NCBI GenBank assembly: GCA_031426355.1
Contig: JANPLD010000110.1
Location: 1-33,951, forward strand
Direction: 5' to 3'
Origin: JANPLD01 sp031426355
GTDB lineage: Bacteria > Pseudomonadota > Alphaproteobacteria > Rickettsiales > UBA8987
Length of the DNA: 33,951 nucleotides
Part shown: positions 1-7,815 of the stretch, in pieces
Layout: each line of letters starts with the position of its first letter
Numbering within the stretch: position 1 is the stretch's first letter
Notes under the pieces: model-generated
Told to the model about the DNA's origin: nothing
The model's input: only the letters and a program-made list of their open reading frames with translations
The model's database searches: none
Made by a program: the position numbers and the translations under genes

Positions 1-87
1 ATATGATCGCAGGTGGAGATGGAATTGACACACTGACAGGCGGAAGTGGAAATGATCTATTCTATTTTGATTCAGCCAATTATAACC
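1..87. repeat. Inverted copy of an internal RTX-gene segment
   Basis: Bases 1-87 are the exact reverse complement of bases 779-865, which lie inside the RTX gene. Base 1 pairs with 865 and base 87 with 779. The match breaks at base 88 (g here, a expected). Read on its own strand the piece encodes part of the RTX nonapeptide region but has no start of its own. It joins directly onto the 3' part of a response-regulator gene and truncates it. Both sides share an ATAC next to the join, a possible microhomology. A short nearby inverted duplication of this kind is typical of fold-back amplification chimeras or contig-end misjoins. A real rearrangement cannot be excluded from sequence alone. Confidence 0.9.
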
Positions 88-371
88 GGTATTTGTTTAA
101 GTTTTGTATCTTCCTTTATGTGCTGTAATGTTTTGCGGCCATCCATGCCTGGCATGTTAAGGTCAAGAAGTACAAGGCCTGGTAAATCTGATTTTTCATC
201 TGAATATGCTCCTTCGCGGCGTAAATAATCCAGACTTTCCTGACCGGATTTGCACCATATTACAGGATTATAGAGGTTAGCTTTTTTAAAAGCTCTGGTA
301 GTTGCCTCGAAATCATCTTCGCTATCTTCAACTATCAGGATTGATTGGGACTTAGTTAACTTACCGTTCAT
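72..371 (-). pseudogene. Response regulator receiver (Rcp1-like), 3'-truncated
   Basis: This is a single-domain CheY/Rcp1-type receiver. The acidic pocket is E15-D16, and the phospho-acceptor is D70 in LVLLDLNMPGMDG, followed by the Rcp1-style HIKEDTKLKQIPV helix-strand. The reading frame is intact only to about residue 96. It then runs into the inverted RTX fragment and stops at a TGA supplied by that fragment, so the conserved Thr/Ser and Lys of the receiver are missing. The ATG at 371 is preceded by an AGAGAGGAAAG ribosome-binding stretch, so the start is sound. Intact relatives are usually about 140-150 residues and work with phytochrome-like or PAS histidine kinases. Whether the gene is truly broken or only cut by a chimeric join is unresolved. 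Confidence 0.8.
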
Positions 372-494
372 ATCTTTCCTCTCTACATATTTTTATTAGG
401 AAACAATATTATGAGGTTTCTGTCAACCACAAGTTGCGTAACTGATTATAAATCTCGCATAATTCAGTTTCAATTTATGTAAAATATTACTTAT

Positions 495-1976
495 TTAAAC
501 TATAGCGCTCAAGTCCTGAGGATCATATTGTTGGAGTATCACAGCATGATTAATGATATCTGCATCTAATGTAAGATTAACATCTTTTAATGTCGCTACT
601 AAATGGTCTACATCAAGCGCGTCTTTATAGATCAGGTTCGTTACGTTGGCATCTTTATCAAAATCAAAGAAGAGCCCATCTCTATATTCCGCCGCAAGGT
701 CTTCATCAACAACAAAAATTATACGGTCACCCGCCGCTGAATTCTTATAATCAAAATCTTTAATTATATCACCATACTGGTTATAATTGGCTGAATCAAA
801 ATAGAATAGATCATTTCCACTTCCGCCTGTCAGTGTGTCAATTCCATCTCCACCTGCGATCATATCATCACCTGTACCGCCATCAATTATATCTTGTCCT
901 TTACCACCTAGAACAAAATCATTTTTGTTTCCGCTTGAGATAGTATCATTACCATTGCCACCAATGATATCATCCCTGAAATCATCTACATATGTAATAG
1001 TATCATTATCTTGTATACCAGTAGTTATCCTTGCAGTTTTGCTATATAAGGCATCTTCAAAAAGTGTCTGTTCCACTACGCTTTTGATCAACCATTCATA
1101 AGCAGCTACAACTGGTGGCCTTGAATTTGATGCGCCATAAGTCACTGGAGCTGGCATATTAGGTGTATCATCTATTACCCCATCATATTCTGGTAGCTTA
1201 ACAGTTACTCCAGCTGAAATAACATTATTTACAGTAGGGGTAAGTATAGGTGCAGAGACAATAGGCGTTATTATATTTGATGAAGCTGATGCGCCAGCTA
1301 ATATCGGGCTTGAAATAAGGGAAGCATCTAATCGGTCTGGTACAGTATTAATTGCCGAGCTATTATCTATTATATTGTGATTACTAACTACATCCTCAGT
1401 TGCATTAACATTAGAATCTTTTATCTCCTCACCACTACCCATAACAGTTTCATTAATTGCAGTTTCTGCTGGTTCTATTTCATGATGAGCTTCAATTGAT
1501 TTTTGTATTTCTGAAATTGACGTCTTTATACTTTCAATAAGATTTATCAGATTACTTAGATCAATATTTTTGATACTTTTTAAAAGATCAGCAAGATTAG
1601 TTAAAGAAGATTCAATAGGGCTTATTACTGGTGATGCTTTAGTTTCAGTTTGTACGCTAACTTCCTGATTTGCCGATGTTATAACAGGAAAAATATCAGT
1701 TGATATTTGCTTTTGAGAATCAGTATTATTCCCAGAAACATTTATAGTTTCTGTGGTTACTAATGAAATGTTATCTTCCGGAGTTACTATAACTGTTTTT
1801 TGTATTTCGATTTTTGCAGTATCTGCTTCTTGTGCTGCTGGAACGAAAGTCTTAACCATTGTTAATGAATTGGTGTTATCCGTAACTTGTTTATGAACAT
1901 CATTGAAATGTTCCATTGATTCGAGAAATTTTTTATGAGCCGAACTTTTAAGTATGTTTAGATTTCTTTCTACCAT
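495..1976 (-). CDS. RTX repeat protein, probable type I secretion substrate
   Basis: A 493-residue acidic protein with no N-terminal signal peptide. Residues 1-330 are rich in S, T, N, I and V, with an amphipathic Leu/Ile-rich stretch near 125-165. Residues about 338-391 hold glycine/aspartate nonapeptides of the GGxGxDxxx kind (for example GGNGNDTIS, GGTGDDMIA, GGSGNDLFY), which bind calcium after export. The region after 400 (DIIKDFDY, GDRIIF) fits the type I secretion C-terminal target domain that follows RTX repeats in many proteobacterial adhesins. No ABC exporter, membrane fusion protein or TolC gene is in the window. A GGGGG stretch lies just before the ATG. The N-terminal two thirds match nothing I recognise, so the role (adhesin, surface layer or other) is unknown. 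Confidence 0.75.
   Translation of the reverse strand: MVERNLNILKSSAHKKFLESMEHFNDVHKQVTDNTNSLTMVKTFVPAAQEADTAKIEIQKTVIVTPEDNISLVTTETINVSGNNTDSQKQISTDIFPVITSANQEVSVQTETKASPVISPIESSLTNLADLLKSIKNIDLSNLINLIESIKTSISEIQKSIEAHHEIEPAETAINETVMGSGEEIKDSNVNATEDVVSNHNIIDNSSAINTVPDRLDASLISSPILAGASASSNIITPIVSAPILTPTVNNVISAGVTVKLPEYDGVIDDTPNMPAPVTYGASNSRPPVVAAYEWLIKSVVEQTLFEDALYSKTARITTGIQDNDTITYVDDFRDDIIGGNGNDTISSGNKNDFVLGGKGQDIIDGGTGDDMIAGGDGIDTLTGGSGNDLFYFDSANYNQYGDIIKDFDYKNSAAGDRIIFVVDEDLAAEYRDGLFFDFDKDANVTNLIYKDALDVDHLVATLKDVNLTLDADIINHAVILQQYDPQDLSAIV
779..865. repeat. Source copy of the inverted RTX segment
   Basis: This segment of the RTX gene covers several glycine-rich nonapeptides and the start of the following domain. 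It is the exact reverse complement of bases 1-87, 691 bases away. It sits in uninterrupted coding sequence, so it is the original copy; the copy at 1-87 is the displaced one. Confidence 0.9.
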
Positions 1977-2132
1977 ACAACCCCCATTGAGATAATAAAT
2001 TAACCATATATTAACCCAGTTAATCTATAAAGTCATTAAAATTTGATGTAATTTCTATTCAATTTTTAATAACCCATTGAAAAAAAGGGCTAATATAGGT
2101 CAATTCTCTCGTCAAGATGCTTTAGCTCCGGG

Positions 2133-2693
2133 TTAACGGTTCTTGATTTGTGAGATTTTAGTACCTTCTAAGCTAACACCAGCCATCAGTCCTTGTTGGT
2201 CAAAAATGAACGCATAAGCATCATTTTTAAGCGTTGAAGAAGAAAGGTTTTTAGCAACACCTTCGTTAACAACTACAACTGTTGGTCCTAAGCCAACTTC
2301 CCAGCCGTGAGTTTTACGAAGGTAATTGATCGCTTTGTCATTCATTAGGAATACTGCATATCCATATGATTGAGCGCCAGCTTGTAAACCCCATGAAGCT
2401 GTAACGGAATTATAATAACCGTTAAATTTAGCATTTTCTTTTAAAACACCTTCACCATAAGCACCACCGAATATAAGGCCGGCTTTAACGATATTAGGGA
2501 AGATAAGAACCGCTTTAGCTTTACTAGCAAGATAAGCTGCATTCTGATTTGTTTTAATTATCTTATTAAGAGCTAAATTAGCTTCTGTATTAAGCTCTTC
2601 TTTAGTAGCAGCTGCATTGGCATTATATGATCCTACGCAGATCGCTGTAGCTATCACAAAAGCAAATGTTAGAAAAATTCTTTTAGTATTCAT
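2133..2693 (-). CDS. Ysc84/SYLF-domain lipid-binding protein, secreted
   Basis: The frame is open further upstream, but the likely start is the ATG at 2693. It has an AAGGG upstream and begins a clean signal peptide (MNTKRIF, then a hydrophobic core, ending near SYNANA-A). The 186-residue product matches the SYLF/Ysc84 family. Typical signatures are AKAVLIFPNIVKAGLIFGG, the YGEGVL and YYNSVTASWGLQAGAQSYG stretches, and a C-terminal AFIFDQQGLMAGVSLEGTKI. SYLF domains bind phosphoinositides or other lipids; bacterial members are periplasmic or outer-membrane associated and of uncertain function. It is divergently oriented to the 17-kDa antigen gene, with 197 bases between the starts. Family assignment is confident; the physiological role is not known. 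Confidence 0.85.
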   Translation of the reverse strand: MNTKRIFLTFAFVIATAICVGSYNANAAATKEELNTEANLALNKIIKTNQNAAYLASKAKAVLIFPNIVKAGLIFGGAYGEGVLKENAKFNGYYNSVTASWGLQAGAQSYGYAVFLMNDKAINYLRKTHGWEVGLGPTVVVVNEGVAKNLSSSTLKNDAYAFIFDQQGLMAGVSLEGTKISQIKNR

Positions 2694-2824
2694 TGTTAGG
2701 CCCTTATTGGTTAATAATCGAGGCCAAATTACTAAGCCATAGATAAAGTTTCTGTATTGATAAAGCCCGCAGCAAATCAAGGATGCATAAAAAATGCTTC
2801 TTTATCGTCTCTTTATTATCTTGT

Positions 2825-2853
2825 TTGCCATAGCCATAGAAAATTTATGTAAG
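2825..2853 (+). promoter_or_regulatory. Possible sigma70-type promoter for the 17-kDa antigen gene
   Basis: TTGCCA at 2825-2830 (5 of 6 to the -35 consensus) and TGTAAG at 2848-2853 (4 of 6 to the -10) are separated by 17 bases and lie about 38 bases before the ATG at 2891. In AT-rich DNA such matches arise by chance, so this is only a candidate. Confidence 0.3.
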
Positions 2854-2890
2854 AGTTGTCAATAATACACCTTCAACAATTCAGGTATTT

Positions 2891-3400
2891 ATGAATAAAT
2901 TTTCTGCACTAACTATAGTTTTGACCTTATTAACTATTTCATGTGCTCCACCAAATGGTGGTTATGGTAACAATAGCAACAATGGAAATAGTGGTATCAA
3001 TAAACAGCAGATCGGCACAGTGCTTGGTGGTATTGGCGGTGGTGTCCTCGGTAATCAGGTCGGTAAAGGGCAGGGTAAAACTGTTGCTACAATAGGTGGC
3101 GCAATACTTGGTGGTATGCTCGGCAATTCAATGGGTAAATCTCTCGACAGGTCAGATCAAGTATATTTAAATAATTCTGCAAATGATGCTCTGGAATATT
3201 CTAAAACCGGTGCAACAGCTCGCTGGTTAAACCCGGATAGCGGTAATAGCGGAACCATAACTCCAACTAATACTTACCAGAATAATTATGGCCAGCAATG
3301 CAGGGAGTTCTCACAAAGTATAGTCGTTGGCGGTCAAAGGCAAAACGCCTATGGTAATGCTTGTAGACAAACTGACGGCAGTTGGAAAATAGTTCAGTAG
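2891..3400 (+). CDS. 17-kDa surface antigen-like glycine-zipper lipoprotein
   Basis: A 169-residue outer-membrane lipoprotein. The signal peptide ends in the lipobox LTISC with acylated Cys18. After a Gly/Asn linker, residues about 42-83 form a glycine-zipper pair (GTVLGGIGGGVLGNQVGKG, then AILGGMLGNSMGKSLD). The C-terminal part (RWLNPDSG, TYQNNYGQQCREFSQ, AYGNACRQTDGSWK) closely follows the rickettsial 17-kDa antigen and related alphaproteobacterial proteins, including two conserved cysteines, C137 and C158. The start has AGG five bases upstream. The gene is convergent with the GGDEF-EAL gene, with only 16 bases between the stops. Family members are surface-exposed or periplasmic lipoproteins of uncertain function, possibly structural. 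Confidence 0.88.
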   Translation: MNKFSALTIVLTLLTISCAPPNGGYGNNSNNGNSGINKQQIGTVLGGIGGGVLGNQVGKGQGKTVATIGGAILGGMLGNSMGKSLDRSDQVYLNNSANDALEYSKTGATARWLNPDSGNSGTITPTNTYQNNYGQQCREFSQSIVVGGQRQNAYGNACRQTDGSWKIVQ

Positions 3401-3416
3401 AGACTATTTTGTGGGT

Positions 3417-5114
3417 CTATCCAGCCATTATCCATTCTTTGAAATGATCTAAAGCCATTGGTTTAGCAAAATAATATCCTTGTATTTTACTGCAGCCTAT
3501 ATCTTTAAGATACTCAAGTTGTTTTTTGTTTTCCACACCTTCCGAGATTACCGCAAGGTTCAGACTATTGGCAATTCCCATTATAGCTTTGGAAATAACC
3601 TGACTGTTAGTATTTTTATTTATATCTGATACAAAAGACTTGTCTATCTTCAGCGTATCAACTGGCAATCTGCTTAAGTAGGAAAGTGAAGAGTAACCCG
3701 TCCCAAAATCATCAAGGTGAAGGCTGATTCCAGCTTCTTTAAATGTTTTAAGGGCGCTTGTAATTTTCTCACTATTATCCATGAACAGGCTTTCTGTTAT
3801 CTCAAACGCAATATTTTTTGGTGAGATATTATTTTCCATTAGGATATTAATGAATTTACTAGCAAAATCTTTTTTCTCAAACTGCTTTGCTGAAATATTA
3901 ACAGATATTTTAAACGGCTGTTTTACTAAAGTTTTCATCTGGTGGTAATCCCTGCACACCTGTCTGAGTATTAATTCCCCAAGCTCATTGATAAGGCCTG
4001 TTTTTTCTGCCAGGGGAATGAATTCTACTGGGGATATTATGCCGAATTTCTTGCAGTTCCATCTTGCCAGCGCTTCAACACCTTCTATCCTGTTCCGCTT
4101 TACATCCATTATCGGGTGATAATGGGGTTGAATCTCAGCATTTTCTATCGCCTTTCTCAAAGTTATCTCAAGGTTATTACTACGGACTATTTTCTGGTTA
4201 AGCGATTCAGTGTAGAAGTGATATGTGTTCTTCCCTTCCTGTTTGGCAAATTGTAAAGCGGCATCGGCGTTCATTACTAAGTCACTACAATTATCTGCGC
4301 ATTCCGGGTAAATGGATATTCCAAGTGAACCACTAATACTGATAACAGTACCCTCATATCTGATGGGCTTATTGATACTTTTGATTATTCTTTCCGCTAT
4401 AATGTTACAATCATCAATTTCAGATTTTAAACCTTCAAGTAAGATAACGAACTCGTCCCCGCCAAATCTTGCAATAGTGTCATGGGAGCGCACGCATATC
4501 TTAAGCCTGCTCGCTATTTCTTTTAAGATAAAATCTCCCGCAAGATGCCCATAAGTATCATTTATATGTTTGAAATTATCAAGATCTAGAAAGAAGACCG
4601 CAAGCTTTATCCCATTCCTTTTTGACAGGGAAATTGCCTTCTCCATCCTGTCATAGATAACATCCCTTTTTACTACGTTGGTCAGAGTATCATAACGGGC
4701 AAGGTCAATTATTTTGTTCTCAAAATCTTTCCGGTCTATTGCGTATCTGATAGATCTTCTAATGGTATCTCCATCATTACAGCCCTTAACAAGATAATCC
4801 TGACAGCCTTTTTTTATTGCGCTTGTAGCAAAAGCTTCATCATTGTTACCTGTTAATACCACGATCGGAATATTAGCAGTTCTTGACTGTATTTTTTCAA
4901 TTGCATCAAAACCTGAAACCCCAGGTAGGTTCATATCCAAGAACACTACATCATATTCCTTCTCAATATCTTTCTCTATCGCTTTTTCAGCGCTGCTTAC
5001 ATGTGTTACAAAATATTTATTCTTGGGTTCATCGATCCCCAAAAGGCTTGAGAAAAGTAAAGCATCTTTTGGATCATCCTCAATCAAGAGTATTTTTTGT
5101 AACGCGTAACCCAT
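3417..5114 (-). CDS. Response regulator with GGDEF and EAL domains
   Basis: A 565-residue protein for phosphorylation-controlled c-di-GMP turnover. Its receiver (1-125) has E12-D13-D14, phospho-acceptor D60, T88 and K110. The GGDEF domain (about 140-300) has an intact GGDEF at 218-222 and an inhibitory I-site RSHD at 209-212, exactly five residues upstream. The EAL domain (about 310-560) keeps E347-A-L, N406, E438, D468-D469 in LDDFGTGYSS, K489, E525 and Q545, so both synthase and phosphodiesterase sites look competent. In many such fusions one activity dominates; the sequence does not say which. It lies 14 bases after the lone receiver gene, probably in one operon with the upstream receiver-GGDEF and histidine kinase. 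No strong ribosome-binding site is seen before its ATG. Confidence 0.92.
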   Translation of the reverse strand: MGYALQKILLIEDDPKDALLFSSLLGIDEPKNKYFVTHVSSAEKAIEKDIEKEYDVVFLDMNLPGVSGFDAIEKIQSRTANIPIVVLTGNNDEAFATSAIKKGCQDYLVKGCNDGDTIRRSIRYAIDRKDFENKIIDLARYDTLTNVVKRDVIYDRMEKAISLSKRNGIKLAVFFLDLDNFKHINDTYGHLAGDFILKEIASRLKICVRSHDTIARFGGDEFVILLEGLKSEIDDCNIIAERIIKSINKPIRYEGTVISISGSLGISIYPECADNCSDLVMNADAALQFAKQEGKNTYHFYTESLNQKIVRSNNLEITLRKAIENAEIQPHYHPIMDVKRNRIEGVEALARWNCKKFGIISPVEFIPLAEKTGLINELGELILRQVCRDYHQMKTLVKQPFKISVNISAKQFEKKDFASKFINILMENNISPKNIAFEITESLFMDNSEKITSALKTFKEAGISLHLDDFGTGYSSLSYLSRLPVDTLKIDKSFVSDINKNTNSQVISKAIMGIANSLNLAVISEGVENKKQLEYLKDIGCSKIQGYYFAKPMALDHFKEWIMAG

Positions 5115-5128
5115 AACAATATATTTGG

Positions 5129-5506
5129 TTAGTGGATAGTTTTCCTCACAGCTTCACTTAAGTCATCTAATGTCATTTCATTTTTATTCAAATATGCTTT
5201 AGCACCAATGGCTATCGAATCTTCTTTGACCACAACATTACCAAAGCTTGTAATGAATATTATAGGCGTTTTCTTTTTCTGCTTTTTTGTAAGATCCATC
5301 AGAAGCTGCAGTCCGTTTTCCTGCCCAAGCATAAAATCCAGAAACACCAGATCAAAGTCGTATTTATCCAGATATTCCATAGCCCGTTTTGTGGAATTTA
5401 CCTGAACGATATCATAGCTATATTTATTCAGTGACATTAATTTCTCAACCAGAACTACCCTGTCTTTCTTGTCATCATCAACTATCATTATATTAAGTTC
5501 TTTCAT
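5129..5506 (-). CDS. Single-domain response regulator (receiver only)
   Basis: The open frame extends to 5608, but the first 34 codons overlap the end of the upstream gene. The ATG at 5506 carries a strong GGAGG, so the protein is 125 residues. It is a bare receiver: D10-D11-D12, phospho-acceptor D57 in LVFLDFMLGQENG, T86 in IIFITSFG and K108 in YLNKNE. With no output domain, it most likely relays phosphate or binds a partner, either the cluster's histidine kinase or the two neighbouring receiver-GGDEF proteins. It sits between those two genes, 28 bases after one and 14 before the other. Phosphorelay membership is inferred from gene order. Confidence 0.85.
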   Translation of the reverse strand: MKELNIMIVDDDKKDRVVLVEKLMSLNKYSYDIVQVNSTKRAMEYLDKYDFDLVFLDFMLGQENGLQLLMDLTKKQKKKTPIIFITSFGNVVVKEDSIAIGAKAYLNKNEMTLDDLSEAVRKTIH

Positions 5507-5511
5507 TCTCC

Positions 5512-5516
5512 CCTCC
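5512..5516 (-). promoter_or_regulatory. Shine-Dalgarno GGAGG that fixes the receiver start
   Basis: Read on the minus strand, GGAGG lies five bases before the ATG at 5506 and is the strongest ribosome-binding site in the signalling cluster. It argues against the longer open frame starting at 5608, whose first part overlaps the preceding gene. Confidence 0.75.
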
Positions 5517-5534
5517 AAAGGATTTTTAGCAGAT

Positions 5535-6443
5535 TTAAGAAAATTTATAAATATTAGGCCCGGCTTGTTTTGCGCGGCATGCGGCTTTATCTGCTGAGTC
5601 CAGAACATCTTCAGCTTTTTCCCCGTGATGTGGATAAAATGAAAAGCCGATATTAACTGGTGCTATCATTTTCTTGCCATCTAACTCGATCGGGTTTTTC
5701 ATTTCGTTGATAATCTTTCCTGCTACCTGCGCGCATCCTATTTTCATGCAGGAATCATTAAGATCCAGCACTACAACAAATTCATCCCTGCCGCTTCTTG
5801 AGATAAAATCAGATTCCCTAAGTGTGAATTTTATTTTCTTGGCGATCTCCTTAAGAACGGAATTACCGCTCTCATAACCAAGATAGTCATTTATTTCCCT
5901 GAACTGATAAACATCTATCAGCATTACAGCCACTTGCTTCTGCCAGCGTTTTGCATGGGCCATTTCCCTTGTCAGATGCTCGCATAATGATCTGTAATTA
6001 GGCAGGCCTGATAAACTATCGTAATTAACTTTCTGATATAATGTCTTTTCAAATTCTTTTCGTTCAATCGCAGATTTGATCGCATATTTTAATGCGTGGG
6101 CATTTTCATAAGCCTTTACCAGATATTCCTGCGCGCCAGCTCTCAAGGCCCTGGTGGCCGAATCATCACCTTCTACTCCTGTAAGGACTACAATGGGAGT
6201 ATCAGGACATTGCTCATGCAATATCTCCACATTCCGAACCCCCGATACGTCACCTAAAATAAGGTCGAGCAATATTACATTATATTCATTTTTATCTAGG
6301 TCTTTAACCGCTGCTTTAAGGCTACTTACTCTATTGAGATTTATAGACTGACCGCCTGAACCGTCCTTAAGCATCTCCTCAATAAGAGTTGCATCAAAAT
6401 AATCATCTTCAATATGTAAAACGTTCAGTGCAGTGCTAGGCAT
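5535..6443 (-). CDS. Response regulator with degenerate GGDEF domain
   Basis: A 302-residue protein with a receiver (E12-D13-D14, phospho-acceptor D60, T88, K110) joined to a GGDEF domain at about 140-300. The signature is altered: residues 218-222 read GRDEF, with Arg for the second Gly. The usual LDLDNFK metal/substrate segment reads IDVYQFR, keeping D177 but losing the second Asp. The inhibitory site RESD (209-212) is kept at its standard distance. It resembles the first 300 residues of the GGDEF-EAL protein two genes downstream, with motif positions in register, so the two are probably paralogs. Expected outcome: weak or no diguanylate cyclase activity, possible c-di-GMP receptor. AAAGGA lies before the ATG. 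It is transcribed after the histidine kinase. Confidence 0.88.
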   Translation of the reverse strand: MPSTALNVLHIEDDYFDATLIEEMLKDGSGGQSINLNRVSSLKAAVKDLDKNEYNVILLDLILGDVSGVRNVEILHEQCPDTPIVVLTGVEGDDSATRALRAGAQEYLVKAYENAHALKYAIKSAIERKEFEKTLYQKVNYDSLSGLPNYRSLCEHLTREMAHAKRWQKQVAVMLIDVYQFREINDYLGYESGNSVLKEIAKKIKFTLRESDFISRSGRDEFVVVLDLNDSCMKIGCAQVAGKIINEMKNPIELDGKKMIAPVNIGFSFYPHHGEKAEDVLDSADKAACRAKQAGPNIYKFS

Positions 6444-6536
6444 TTTTACTATCCTTTAGATAAATCCTAATATTTATATCTAAATTTTAGCAGAACTTCT
6501 ACTTGTAGTTGTTCGAATTTTATCTATTTTTTCAAT

Positions 6537-7265
6537 TTAATTCTGTGCCAAAATGGAAAAAGATATACATGAACCGCCCTTGTCTGAGGCTTCTACCCAT
6601 ATTTTGCCCTTGTGCAATTCCGTGATTTTTCTACACATAGTTAAACCCATGCCTGCACCCTTATATTCTTCCTTCGCATTAAGCTTTCTAAAGAACTTAA
6701 ACACCTCATCCTTTAAATTATGCGAAATTCCGCCAATTCCATTATCACTAATTGAAAAAACTATATTTCCATCTTGCCTTTTTACATTGATATTTATTTC
6801 TGGATTTCTTTCACTGGAATTAAATTTTAATGCATTATCAATAAGCTCATTTATCAATATTTTTATTTGGTTTTTATCAGCAGTAATTTTAATATCATCA
6901 TCACATTTTATCTGAATTAAAGCTTTTAAAGTTTCAATTTTATCTTTGTAATTATTTAATGTTTCCTCAGTTAATTTCTTCAAATTAAATTCCGTAAATT
7001 CTATTGGCGTGGTATTTAATCTTGAATATTTAAGCAGGACTGAAAGCATTTCCTCAGCTTCCTTCACAGAATCCTGAATATAATCCACGTAAAGTTTTTC
7101 CCGTTCCTGAAGCCTTCCATCATCAAGCTTGGCTACAAGCAAATTGGTGAACTCCCTGATATGCCTGAGTGGCGCATTAAAATCATGAGAGATTATATAA
7201 AGAAATTCTTCTAGTTCGGCTTGTGACTGCATTGGAAAAACAATTGCTGTTTGACTTGTAATCAA
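6537..7265 (-). CDS. Soluble histidine kinase without sensor domain
   Basis: About 242 residues from a TTG at 7265, or 231 from the ATG at 7232; neither has a clear ribosome-binding site. The HisKA dimerisation helix begins almost at once, with the phospho-acceptor H27 in ISHDFNAPLRHI (numbering from the TTG). The ATPase domain has the N-box NELIDNALKF, the G1 box SDNGIGG and the G2 box GAGMGL. There is no transmembrane segment and no PAS, GAF or other input domain. Its H-box and ATPase resemble phytochrome/PAS-type kinases that pair with Rcp1-like receivers. It heads the run of receiver genes downstream, so it probably phosphorylates one or more of them. What it senses is unknown; a separate protein may bring the input. 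Confidence 0.87.
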   Translation of the reverse strand: MITSQTAIVFPMQSQAELEEFLYIISHDFNAPLRHIREFTNLLVAKLDDGRLQEREKLYVDYIQDSVKEAEEMLSVLLKYSRLNTTPIEFTEFNLKKLTEETLNNYKDKIETLKALIQIKCDDDIKITADKNQIKILINELIDNALKFNSSERNPEININVKRQDGNIVFSISDNGIGGISHNLKDEVFKFFRKLNAKEEYKGAGMGLTMCRKITELHKGKIWVEASDKGGSCISFSILAQN

Positions 7266-7293
7266 AAAAGAAAAACAGAAATTTATGATAACG

Positions 7294-7815
7294 TCAAGGT
7301 TTTACAGTTAGCCATGACGTGTGAGAGTTCCAGTCTTTTATAATATGCAACTTCAAACTATTTTCTTTTATGAATTTGTTTATCACTTCAACATTCCTTT
7401 CCCATTTAGGGCTATAATCATCACCAGAAAATATTCCACCACTTTTCAACTTCGGATACCAGTCATATAAAGTTTTTCCATCATCCTGACCGGTATGGGC
7501 ATAACCATCAATATAAATAAAATCAAAATGATCATCGGGGAATAATTTTACCGCTTCATCAAATCGCATCCTTAATATCTTATTTCTATCTCCGAATTTT
7601 TTAAGTTTGGTCTGCGCTAGCTGATATTGTTCATCATCATGCCCTCTATCACCTGCATACATATCTACACTATATAACAGCGACAATTGTGATTTACTTA
7701 AAAGTTTTTCTGAGAATTTACCTTCCGCAACACCCAGCTCAACACCAATTCCTTCTGATTTTATAAGGCTTGCAATCTCATCACGTGCAGTAAATTTTGT
7801 GATATCAAGCAACAT
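7294..7815 (-). CDS. Small class I SAM-dependent methyltransferase
   Basis: 173 residues of the Methyltransf_24 type. The SAM-binding motif I reads GVELGVAEGKFSEKL (about 24-38), followed by an acidic strand end YSVDMYAGD and motif IV FDFIYIDGYAHTG. GGIFSGDDYSPKW is the usual post-core motif of this family, whose members methylate small molecules or sugars. The substrate cannot be read from the sequence. Its ATG at 7815 directly follows the stop codon of the larger methyltransferase (TAA then ATG, no spacing), so the two are almost certainly co-translated. It ends 28 bases before the histidine kinase start. Confidence 0.8.
   Translation of the reverse strand: MLLDITKFTARDEIASLIKSEGIGVELGVAEGKFSEKLLSKSQLSLLYSVDMYAGDRGHDDEQYQLAQTKLKKFGDRNKILRMRFDEAVKLFPDDHFDFIYIDGYAHTGQDDGKTLYDWYPKLKSGGIFSGDDYSPKWERNVEVINKFIKENSLKLHIIKDWNSHTSWLTVKP

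Noticed and set aside
46..228. Plus-strand open frame of 60 codons at the window edge
   Set aside because: It spans the inverted RTX fragment and the antisense of the response regulator, so it is a product of the join.
338..1000. Short regular repeats near the RTX region as a possible CRISPR array
   Set aside because: The periodicity is the 27-base coding repeat of RTX nonapeptides; there are no unique spacers between identical repeats.
835..1101. Plus-strand open frame opposite the RTX gene
   Set aside because: Pro/Ser/Ile-rich antisense shadow of the glycine/aspartate repeats; no start signals.
2694..2780. N-terminal extension of the SYLF protein
   Set aside because: The extra 29 codons precede a normal signal peptide with its own ATG and ribosome-binding site; they would bury the signal sequence.
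5507..5608. Longer version of the lone receiver starting at 5608
   Set aside because: It overlaps the previous gene and adds a non-receiver tail, while GGAGG marks the ATG at 5506.
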